Positions 30,928 to 36,785 of a stretch of 36,785 nucleotides of DNA are shown piece after piece. Below the pieces are notes generated by a model. The model was given only the letters and a program-made list of their open reading frames with translations, did no database searches and was not told where the DNA came from. This DNA is from Candidatus Melainabacteria bacterium GWF2_37_15 (GTDB taxonomy: Bacteria; Cyanobacteriota; Vampirovibrionia; Gastranaerophilales; UBA9971): positions 1 through 36,785 of the forward strand of contig MFRL01000094.1 in NCBI GenBank assembly GCA_001784565.1. Direction: 5' to 3'. The stretch's first letter is position 1, and every line of letters begins with the position of its first letter. The position numbers were made by a program, and so were the translations under genes.

Positions 30928-32883
30928 ATGAATACAGTTTCTGATCTAGTTGGCAGGGTTGTTGCAACGGAAAAGTTTCCGAACACAGCACAATCATTCA
31001 GTTTCTGGACTAACCTCGATTCGCCGGTGGGTATTGGAACAATCGTCAGAATTGAGGGCGATAAGGTTTATAATGACAAAAGACGCATTATTTACGGCAT
31101 AGTAACTGATGGAATAAGCTACACAGACCTTGATTCTCCTCTTAATGACTATATAAGTTCGGATTATGACCCGATGTCAAGTCAGGCAGCCCAGACAGAG
31201 AGGCCTGAAATAAGGTATTATACGGCTTCAGTTTTAAAAATGGAGCCTGAAGAGCCTATACAACCCGTACCCATAGGCAATGTATACCTCGCAACTGACA
31301 AATGCGTTGAAAAATCTCTCAGGATGGATAGTTATCCGAATTCACAGCTTCCAATTGGGCTATATATCAACGGAGACAGTAAATCTCCGGTTTACCTTGA
31401 TTCAAAATTCCTGCTTGGGCCTGAAGCTGCGCACTTAAATGTTACCGGGGTATCAGGGCTTGCAACGAAAACCAGTATTATAGAGTTTTTATTATCAAGC
31501 ATAATGCAGAAATATAAGTCTGAAAAAGGAGTTGCAACTGTATTATTTAATGTTAAAGGGTATGACCTACTGTTCCTTGACCAGCCAGTGGGAATTTTAT
31601 CTAAAGACGAGCTGGAAATGTATGATAAGCTTGGCATGAAGGTGGAGCCGTTTAAAAACGTTAAATACTACGCCCCTTACAAAGAAGACGGCTTTAACTT
31701 AAACACCCACAGAACAAATGAACACTTAACGCACAATGTTTACCCGTTGAGCTGGGGACTTGAAGAGATTTTTGACCACGTACAGGTGCTTTTAAACAAG
31801 GATGACATAGACTCCAAGGCTGATGCGTTCCTTTCAATGATTAAGGAAAACGTTATAAACAAAAAACCAAACCCTAATTATCTTGCATTTAACCCAGTAA
31901 AGAATTTTACTGACCTTGAGCATTGGTTTCAAAGGGTTTTTGAAGAAATAGAAGGGCAGGAGCAGGGCTCAGAAGGCAAAACTCAGTGGAAAAGCCACGC
32001 AACTGCAACTATAAGAAAAGTTTACAACAGGCTAATGAATATAAAAACAAGATGTAAAGGGCTTGTTACTAACAATTCTGAGTCTAATGACCTTCCGTGG
32101 GAAGATTTTGAAGATAAAGGAATGTATGTTGTAGATGTGGCGAACATTTTACCCCTTGCACAGGATCTTGTTTTCACAAGAATAGTTGAAGAGCTTAAAA
32201 AAAGGCTGGAAGAAAAGTCCCTTGGCGTGGATAAGGTGATTGTATTCGTAGATGAACTTAATAAATACGCATCTTCGGATTCCGGGAATTCCTACCTCAA
32301 ACAGACCCTGCTAGAAATCTCAGAAAGAGGCAGATATCTCGGGCTTGTGCTGTTCTCTGCGCAGCAGTTTAAATCACAGGTACACAAAAGAATTGTCGGC
32401 AACTGTGGAACAAGCATTTATGGCCGCATGGATATGGATGAACTTGCACAGCAAGGCTACAGTGTAATGCCGTCCACCATCAAAGCAGAACTTACAGTGC
32501 TTGAAAAAGGTAAATTACTAATACGTCACCCGCATTTCAACCAATATATTTTTGTGAAATTCCCACGGCCTCCAGTTATGACCAGCCAGGATGGCGCTGA
32601 AAAATTCCCTTCATCAAAAGATTTGCCCTTTGAAGAAGCAATGGTCAGGTGGTTTAAACGGCTTGACCAGTCTATAAAAGCGAATGATGTTAAGGATGCT
32701 GTTTATGGCATGGATCAGGACGAGGTTATTAGGGCATTAAACGAAACCGAGCGCAAATGCAGGGAAAATCACCTCACCTATTTCAAAAAAATAAGAAAAA
32801 CAAACCCTGTAAGGGAGTCGTTTTCGGTGAGTCATTCCCCTGCTGTGGCTTCTACGAGCATTGATGACTGGATTACAGATTAA
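30928..32883 (+). CDS. HerA-like DUF87 ATPase with unusual Walker A
   Basis: A 651-aa hexameric-type ATPase. An N-terminal HAS-barrel-like beta domain (VGRVVATEKF...IGTIVRIEGDKVY) precedes the P-loop domain. The P-loop is VTGVSGLATKTSII, where the usual GxGKT is replaced by GLATKT but the Lys-Thr is kept. Walker B is KVIVFVDELNKYA, and ISERGRYLGLVLFSAQQ carries the HerA arginine-finger/sensor segment. HerA proteins translocate DNA, for end resection with NurA or in anti-phage systems; no NurA or nuclease partner is adjacent, apart from the PIN cassette that looks inserted. AGGGGAG precedes the ATG. Its stop codon lies in a 17-bp direct repeat. Confidence 0.8.
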   Translation: MNTVSDLVGRVVATEKFPNTAQSFSFWTNLDSPVGIGTIVRIEGDKVYNDKRRIIYGIVTDGISYTDLDSPLNDYISSDYDPMSSQAAQTERPEIRYYTASVLKMEPEEPIQPVPIGNVYLATDKCVEKSLRMDSYPNSQLPIGLYINGDSKSPVYLDSKFLLGPEAAHLNVTGVSGLATKTSIIEFLLSSIMQKYKSEKGVATVLFNVKGYDLLFLDQPVGILSKDELEMYDKLGMKVEPFKNVKYYAPYKEDGFNLNTHRTNEHLTHNVYPLSWGLEEIFDHVQVLLNKDDIDSKADAFLSMIKENVINKKPNPNYLAFNPVKNFTDLEHWFQRVFEEIEGQEQGSEGKTQWKSHATATIRKVYNRLMNIKTRCKGLVTNNSESNDLPWEDFEDKGMYVVDVANILPLAQDLVFTRIVEELKKRLEEKSLGVDKVIVFVDELNKYASSDSGNSYLKQTLLEISERGRYLGLVLFSAQQFKSQVHKRIVGNCGTSIYGRMDMDELAQQGYSVMPSTIKAELTVLEKGKLLIRHPHFNQYIFVKFPRPPVMTSQDGAEKFPSSKDLPFEEAMVRWFKRLDQSIKANDVKDAVYGMDQDEVIRALNETERKCRENHLTYFKKIRKTNPVRESFSVSHSPAVASTSIDDWITD

Positions 32884-32893
32884 GCTTTATCAT
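32877..32893. repeat. 17-bp direct repeat, left copy (att-like)
   Basis: AGATTAAGCTTTATCAT overlaps the stop codon (TAA, 32881-32883) of the HerA-like gene. An identical copy is at 34101-34117, immediately after the PIN gene. The pair brackets exactly the two-gene module, as expected for an integrated cassette that duplicated a gene's 3' end. Confidence 0.8.
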
Positions 32894-32920
32894 TGATTTT
32901 AGCCTCAAATATGAGATAAT
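32893..32920 (+). promoter_or_regulatory. Promoter of the PIN module, probably leaderless
   Basis: TTGATT (32893-32898), a 16-base spacer and GATAAT (32915-32920) stand 6 bases before the ATG at 32927. There is no room for a Shine-Dalgarno and none is seen, so transcription would begin on or next to the A of the start codon. The -35 begins at the last base of the left direct repeat, so the cassette carries its own promoter. Confidence 0.55.
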
Positions 32921-32926
32921 TTTTTT

Positions 32927-33643
32927 ATGCAAGAAAGTAAGCTTACATTAAAAATAGATTGTGATAAAATCCCTGCCAAAGAATTCAGGGAAAGTATTAA
33001 TAATTTTATTGATTTAATTGATAATGTAGCAAGAAATATTTGTTCTGGTGAAAAATGTATAAATCAGCTTATTTCCATTGAGCATGGTAGTGCAATATTA
33101 CATTCTTATATTGAACAAAAAGATGAAAAATATTTTGAGTACCCTTTAAAGGTGGTACAGGCAGTATCTGAAGGATTTAAATGTCTTGAAAAAGATGGGG
33201 GAAAGCCTCCTAAATATTTTAATAATAAATCTCTTGAGTTAGTTAAAAACATAGCTAAACATAAGGATGTAAAAATAATTACTCCTAAGAATGAAGAAAT
33301 CCCTCTTACAAATAATACTGTAAATAATATAGCTTTACTTACTCAGTTAAAAACAAGTGCTCTAGGTTCAATTGAGGGGAAAATTCAAACAATTAGTACA
33401 AGAAAAGGATTAAAAGTTACAATTTATGAAGCTTTAAATGACAATCCTGTGAAATGTGCTTGTGATGATGAGAAAATTAGCGAAATTTTAAAAAGTTCCA
33501 TTGATAAAAGAGTGTGCGCTAGAGGAGAAATTTTTTATAATAAAGATGGAATTCCCCAAAAAATTAAGATAAATGAATTAAGAATATTAGGACAAGAGCC
33601 TCTGCCTAATTGGGAAGATGTAAGAGGTATTTTAAATGATTAA
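32927..33643 (+). CDS. Putative antitoxin-like partner of the PIN toxin (unrecognised)
   Basis: A 238-aa soluble protein I do not recognise. The N-terminal half is mixed helix/strand (FRESINNFIDLIDNVARNIC, then a hydrophobic ISIEHGSAILHSYIEQ). The C-terminal half (SIEGKIQTISTRKGLKVTIY...KRVCARGEIFYNKDGIPQKI) looks like a small beta-barrel, OB-like. It overlaps the PIN gene by 8 bases, the classical layout of an antitoxin-toxin pair, but is far larger than ordinary VapB antitoxins and shows no ribbon-helix-helix, AbrB or Phd motif. Base composition is more AT-rich than the flanking herA-like and radical SAM genes. Antitoxin function is an inference from position. Confidence 0.55.
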   Translation: MQESKLTLKIDCDKIPAKEFRESINNFIDLIDNVARNICSGEKCINQLISIEHGSAILHSYIEQKDEKYFEYPLKVVQAVSEGFKCLEKDGGKPPKYFNNKSLELVKNIAKHKDVKIITPKNEEIPLTNNTVNNIALLTQLKTSALGSIEGKIQTISTRKGLKVTIYEALNDNPVKCACDDEKISEILKSSIDKRVCARGEIFYNKDGIPQKIKINELRILGQEPLPNWEDVRGILND

Positions 33644-34100
33644 AAAGGAGCAGGTTTACTGGGATTCAAGTGTATTTTTAGGATGGTTTTTAAATGAAAA
33701 TGATAGAGTTGAAAAGTGCAAAGCCGGAATTGAACTAGCACAAAAAGAAAAGCTTATAATACTAACTTCTGCTATAACTTTAACAGAAGTTATAAAAATT
33801 AAAGGGCAAAAACCTTTACAAAGTGAGCAGGAAGAGGAAATAAAAAAAATCTTTGAATATGAATATATAAAATTAATTAATATTGACAGATATATAGCTG
33901 AAGATGCAAGACATTTAATATGGACATACCCGCATTTACATCCTAAAGATTCTATTCATCTTGCATCAGCTATAAAGGAAAAAATTCCAGTATTAAATAG
34001 CTTTGACGATCATTTTTTAAAATTAAATGGAAAATTTCAGAATATAGTTATTTCTCAACCTAATTTTCCCCGCCAGTTAATTTTAAATTCTCAGGATTAA
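33636..34100 (+). CDS. PIN-domain ribonuclease (VapC-like toxin)
   Basis: A 154-aa PIN-domain protein. The acidic active-site set is visible: YWDSSVFLGWF (first Asp), TLTEVIKIKG (Glu), HPKDSIHLASAI (Asp) and NSFDDHFLKL (last Asp), with the order and spacing of VapC family RNases. It overlaps the upstream 238-aa gene by 8 bases and its ribosome site (AAATGATTAAAAAGG region) is not obvious, so translation is probably coupled. The right direct repeat starts at the first base after its stop codon. Confidence 0.78.
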   Translation: MIKKEQVYWDSSVFLGWFLNENDRVEKCKAGIELAQKEKLIILTSAITLTEVIKIKGQKPLQSEQEEEIKKIFEYEYIKLINIDRYIAEDARHLIWTYPHLHPKDSIHLASAIKEKIPVLNSFDDHFLKLNGKFQNIVISQPNFPRQLILNSQD

Positions 34101-34117
34101 AGATTAAGCTTTATCAT
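34101..34117. repeat. 17-bp direct repeat, right copy (att-like)
   Basis: AGATTAAGCTTTATCAT is identical to 32877-32893. It begins directly after the PIN gene stop codon and is followed by the leader of the radical SAM gene. See the left copy. Confidence 0.8.
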
Positions 34118-34164
34118 CAACTATTTTTGGACTACACTTAATGTAAAGTAAATTGGATCATATC

Positions 34165-35631
34165 ATGAGAATCTTAATGGTTTATCCGGAATGCCCAGAC
34201 ACATTCTGGAGCCTAAAACATGTAGTAACACTTTTGGGGAAAAAAGCAACCTTACCGCCTCTTGGCTTAATGACTGTTTCCTCTCTTTTGCCAAAGGAGT
34301 TTGAAAAAAAATTAATTGACTTAAATACAACAAAGTTAACTGATGAAGATATTTTATGGGCTGATTTTGTATTTATAAGCGCAATGATCGTCCAAAAATC
34401 CTCTGCAGAAGAAGTCATTGCCCGCTGCAAAAAACTTGGAAGAAAAACCGTAGCAGGCGGTCCTCTTTTTACTTCACTCCATGAACAATTCGAGGATGTG
34501 GACTGTTTTACCCTTAACGAAGGGGAAATAACTATCCCCATGTTCTTGAAAGATCTTGAAAATGGTGAGTTAAAAAGAGTCTATAAAACAGATATTAAGC
34601 CTGAACTTGGCATTAGTCCTGTGCCGGATTTTAGCTTAATTAATCATAACGAATATTATGTAATGCCGGTTCAGACCTCACGGGGCTGCCCTTTTGACTG
34701 CGATTTCTGCGATATAGTCAACCTAAACGGCAGAATCCCCAGACTTAAAAGCCCTGAGCAGGTAATAAAGGAGCTTGAAACAATACAAAAGCTCGGCTGG
34801 AACAAAAGCATATTTTTTGTTGATGATAATTTCCTTGGTAATAAGCAAAAAACAAAGGAATTATTAAAAGCCATAATTGATTGGCGCAAGAAAGTCGATT
34901 TTAAGCCTTTATTTTATACTGAAATATCCATAAATGCCTCTGATGATGACGAGCTGCTGGAATTAATGCGGCAGGCCGGGTTTTTCATGGTGTTTGTCGG
35001 GATTGAAACGCCTTCAACTGAAGGGTTACAGGAATGCGGTAAAATGCAGAACCAGAATCGCAATCTGGTTGAATCTATAAGGAAATTTTATAAATATGGC
35101 ATGGAGGTCACAGGCGGTTTTATTGTAGGTTTTGACAGCGATGATGAAACAATATTCCAGCGCCAGCTCGATTTTATCCAGGAAGCGGGCGTTACCAAGG
35201 CAATGATTGATATCCTTCAAGCGCTTCCCGGCACAAAACTGTATAAAAGACTGGAAGCAGAAGGCAGGTTGATGATCCAGGATTCCTCGGGCGTATGCCA
35301 AGACTCCACAACCAATTTTATTTCTAAAATGGATGCCAAGATTCTATCTAAAGGCCATAAGGAATTATTGAAAAAAGCCTATTCACCCAAATATTATTTT
35401 GAAAGAGTAGATAATTTCCTTAAATTTTATGAACCCACTAGAAAAATTCCCCTACGTAAAAGGATTATTCCCTCACTTTTAAAAATTTATTTTGTACTAA
35501 AATATTTAAAAAAAGGTAGAATGGAATTTGGACTTTTTATGTTCAAAACACTACTCACCCGCATAAACTGTTTCCCTGCAGCTTTAGACCAGTCCGTGCT
35601 GTACATTCACTTTAGCAAGGTTTTTAATTAG
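34165..35631 (+). CDS. B12-binding radical SAM protein with DUF4070-type C-terminus
   Basis: A 488-aa enzyme: N-terminal cobalamin-binding domain (LMVYPECPDTFWSLKHVVTL ... WADFVFISAMIVQKSSAEEV ... VAGGPLF), radical SAM domain with the CxxxCxxC cluster motif RGCPFDCDFC, and a C-terminal helical domain with PLRKRIIPSLLK like that of HpnP-type lipid methylases. Such B12-radical SAM enzymes mostly methylate unactivated carbons; the substrate is unknown here and no hopanoid genes are near. The ATG 34165 is preferred over an in-frame TTG 12 bases upstream. GGA lies before it. Confidence 0.85.
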   Translation: MRILMVYPECPDTFWSLKHVVTLLGKKATLPPLGLMTVSSLLPKEFEKKLIDLNTTKLTDEDILWADFVFISAMIVQKSSAEEVIARCKKLGRKTVAGGPLFTSLHEQFEDVDCFTLNEGEITIPMFLKDLENGELKRVYKTDIKPELGISPVPDFSLINHNEYYVMPVQTSRGCPFDCDFCDIVNLNGRIPRLKSPEQVIKELETIQKLGWNKSIFFVDDNFLGNKQKTKELLKAIIDWRKKVDFKPLFYTEISINASDDDELLELMRQAGFFMVFVGIETPSTEGLQECGKMQNQNRNLVESIRKFYKYGMEVTGGFIVGFDSDDETIFQRQLDFIQEAGVTKAMIDILQALPGTKLYKRLEAEGRLMIQDSSGVCQDSTTNFISKMDAKILSKGHKELLKKAYSPKYYFERVDNFLKFYEPTRKIPLRKRIIPSLLKIYFVLKYLKKGRMEFGLFMFKTLLTRINCFPAALDQSVLYIHFSKVFN

Positions 35632-35648
35632 ATAAAAAGAATTAACCC

Positions 35649-35677
35649 TTGAATGTATATACAATTGTTGTTACAAT
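35649..35677 (+). promoter_or_regulatory. Promoter of the BrnT-like gene and possibly trpS
   Basis: TTGAAT (35649-35654), a 17-base spacer and TACAAT (35672-35677) lie 23 bases before the ATG at 35700, and AGGA lies in the leader about 12 bases before the start. Good agreement with a sigma-70 type promoter. Confidence 0.5.
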
Positions 35678-35699
35678 ATAGTTATAGGAACAATATTAA

Positions 35700-35930
35700 A
35701 TGAAAATTGATGGTTTTATTTGGGATGAGGGAAATTTAAGTCACTTAGAACAAGCTCATCCTAACTATAATCTTCTGGAGCTTGAAGATATTGTTCTAAG
35801 AGAAATCAAAAGATATGTTGGCGTTGATTCAAGAGGAAATAAAGTTTACGCTGCCAAGAGAAAGAAAATTACTGTTATTTTTAACCATAGAAATAATAAA
35901 GCAAGAATTTTTAGTTTAAGAATAAAATGA
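35700..35930 (+). CDS. BrnT-like toxin (DUF497 family)
   Basis: A 76-aa basic protein. FIWDEGNLSHLEQAHPNYNL and the C-terminal ITVIFNHRNNKARIFSLRIK resemble BrnT RNase toxins (IWDE...H and the RIxSxR closing strand). It is somewhat short for the family (about 90). The antitoxin-like gene follows 10 bases later on the same strand, the usual BrnT-BrnA order. The toxin activity is inferred from family resemblance. Confidence 0.6.
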   Translation: MKIDGFIWDEGNLSHLEQAHPNYNLLELEDIVLREIKRYVGVDSRGNKVYAAKRKKITVIFNHRNNKARIFSLRIK

Positions 35931-35940
35931 GGTGATTTAT

Positions 35941-36234
35941 ATGCCCAAAAAGAAACAGGAATGGACAACCCCGGAAGAAGGAATTGAACTCCTGGAAAAA
36001 GCTGAAGCTAAACATGGAGGATTTGAAAATATTCCTGCTATTGACTTTGAAATTGACCCTAAAAAACTAAAAACCCACTTAAAATCCATTAGATTAACCG
36101 AATATATAATTGAAGGTTTTGAAGTACTTGGTGAAGAATATCATGTAAAACCGCAAACCCTGATGAAAGAAGTTTTAGATGAATATTTAAACAATATGCT
36201 GCCAAAAGTCAGGAGAACCAAAAATGCATTCTAA
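35941..36234 (+). CDS. BrnA/CopG-like antitoxin
   Basis: A 97-aa protein with a charged N-terminus and a C-terminal ribbon-helix-helix-like unit (SIRLTEYIIEGFEVLGEEYH then TLMKEVLDEYLNNML). It follows the BrnT-like gene, as BrnA antitoxins do, and probably binds the toxin and the shared promoter. The ATG at 35941 has GAGGTGAT 6 bases upstream; a GTG at 35932 is less likely. Its last codons overlap the trpS start by 11 bases and provide its ribosome site. Confidence 0.55.
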   Translation: MPKKKQEWTTPEEGIELLEKAEAKHGGFENIPAIDFEIDPKKLKTHLKSIRLTEYIIEGFEVLGEEYHVKPQTLMKEVLDEYLNNMLPKVRRTKNAF

Positions 36235-36785
36235 CAAAAAACGCATAATGTCAGGTATGCGCCCAACCGGCAAGCTCCATATTGGCCACTATATGGGAGT
36301 TTTGCGCAACTGGGTCGCTTTTCAGGATGAATATGAAAGCTTTTTCTGCGTTGCTGACTGGCATGCGTTAACTACTAAATACGATGCAACTGAGGATTTA
36401 AGGCAAAATATCGCCGACGTTGTTATGGACTGGATAGCTTCAGGCATAGACCCGGAAAAATCCACCATATACGTACAGTCCCTGGTGCCTGAAACCGCAG
36501 AACTGCACTTATTATTAAGCATGATTACCCCTCAGAATTGGGTGGAGCGTGATCCTACACTTAAAGACATGGTTAAAATGCTCAGAGAAGGCGAAGAAAC
36601 GTTAAGTTACGGTCTCCTTGGCTATCCTGTACTGCAAACCGCAGACATCATCCAGTTCAATGCCTTACTCGTACCGGTTGGCAAAGATCAATTAGCGCAT
36701 CTGGAGATTTCACGCGATATCACAAGACGTTTTAACCATATTTATAAAACCGATTTCTTTGTCGAACCCCAGCCTAAACTCACTG
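36224..36785 (+). CDS. trpS: Tryptophan--tRNA ligase (5' part, runs off the window)
   Basis: The first 187 codons of a class I synthetase. It begins MHSNKKRIMSGMRPTGKLHI; PTGKLHIGHYMG is the HIGH motif for ATP binding, and LLGYPVLQTADIIQF plus LVPVGKDQLAHLEISRDI are TrpRS signatures. The ATG lies 8 bases after AGGAGA, inside the end of the antitoxin gene (11-base overlap), so trpS is probably translated from the toxin-antitoxin transcript, at least in part. The KMSKS motif lies beyond the window. Confidence 0.93.
   Translation, partial: MHSNKKRIMSGMRPTGKLHIGHYMGVLRNWVAFQDEYESFFCVADWHALTTKYDATEDLRQNIADVVMDWIASGIDPEKSTIYVQSLVPETAELHLLLSMITPQNWVERDPTLKDMVKMLREGEETLSYGLLGYPVLQTADIIQFNALLVPVGKDQLAHLEISRDITRRFNHIYKTDFFVEPQPKLT

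Noticed and set aside
30928-34100. HerA-like ATPase plus PIN pair as one three-gene defence operon
   Set aside because: The direct repeats, the separate promoter and the different base composition indicate that the PIN pair is an insertion rather than part of the herA-like operon; I kept the idea only as an alternative.

Overview
The window is AT-rich bacterial chromosome, densely packed, with many short overlapping operons on both strands. It suggests a Gram-negative (diderm), non-photosynthetic relative of Cyanobacteria (Melainabacteria/Vampirovibrionia type). Reasons: an acyl-ACP/acyl-CoA synthetase with cyanobacterial-style sequence, an Omp85 protein with about three POTRA domains next to an OmpH/Skp chaperone, an SLH-domain envelope protein, and several small lineage-specific proteins that begin with a short tag ending in FKG/FSG/FKS. 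No photosynthesis, rRNA, tRNA or CRISPR sequence was seen. The taxon is an inference.

Layout. 1-1,140: tandem repeat, hairpin and ftsQ (-). 1,140-1,775: gene-free, holding a 273-bp transposon-like element inserted in a hairpin. 1,776-5,504: acidic repeat protein, Orn/Lys/Arg decarboxylase-like enzyme, an MNT/HEPN toxin-antitoxin pair, a STAS-like protein and a small tagged protein. 5,690-8,155: serA and an orphan NarL-type response regulator. 11,824-8,156 (-): operon of a winged-helix-like protein, truB, a GerMN protein, queA and a putative zinc metalloprotease. 15,966-12,019 (-): a tightly coupled one-carbon operon (MetE-core methyltransferase, CooC-like ATPase with CxC, folD, two tiny membrane proteins, AcsE-like pterin methyltransferase). 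16,032-18,163: XRE/zinc-ribbon regulator, UPF0173 hydrolase and small hypotheticals. 21,367-18,251 (-): SLH protein, rlmH (with an apparent AUA start) and asnS. 21,614-29,094 (+): two small proteins, CHASE2-GGDEF cyclase, TPR lipoprotein, Omp85, OmpH, FeoA and the acyl synthetase. 29,095-29,471: second, inverted copy of the transposon-like element. 30,869-29,472 (-): FkbM methyltransferase and TPR protein. 30,928-36,785 (+): HerA-like ATPase, a two-gene PIN module bracketed by 17-bp direct repeats, a B12-radical SAM enzyme, a BrnT/BrnA-like pair and the start of trpS.

Themes. (1) Cell-envelope biogenesis (ftsQ, Omp85, OmpH, SLH protein, c-di-GMP cyclase). (2) Translation and tRNA/rRNA modification (queA, truB, rlmH, asnS, trpS). 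(3) Corrinoid/folate one-carbon transfer with no CODH/ACS in view. (4) Accessory DNA: three toxin-antitoxin-like modules, two copies of a non-autonomous transposon that landed in palindromes, and scattered intergenic hairpins. The most interesting leads are the palindrome-targeting element pair, the repeat-bracketed PIN cassette with a probable leaderless promoter, the one-carbon operon with its hidden 35-aa membrane gene, the non-canonical rlmH start, and an upstream DNA motif shared by several small hypothetical genes.
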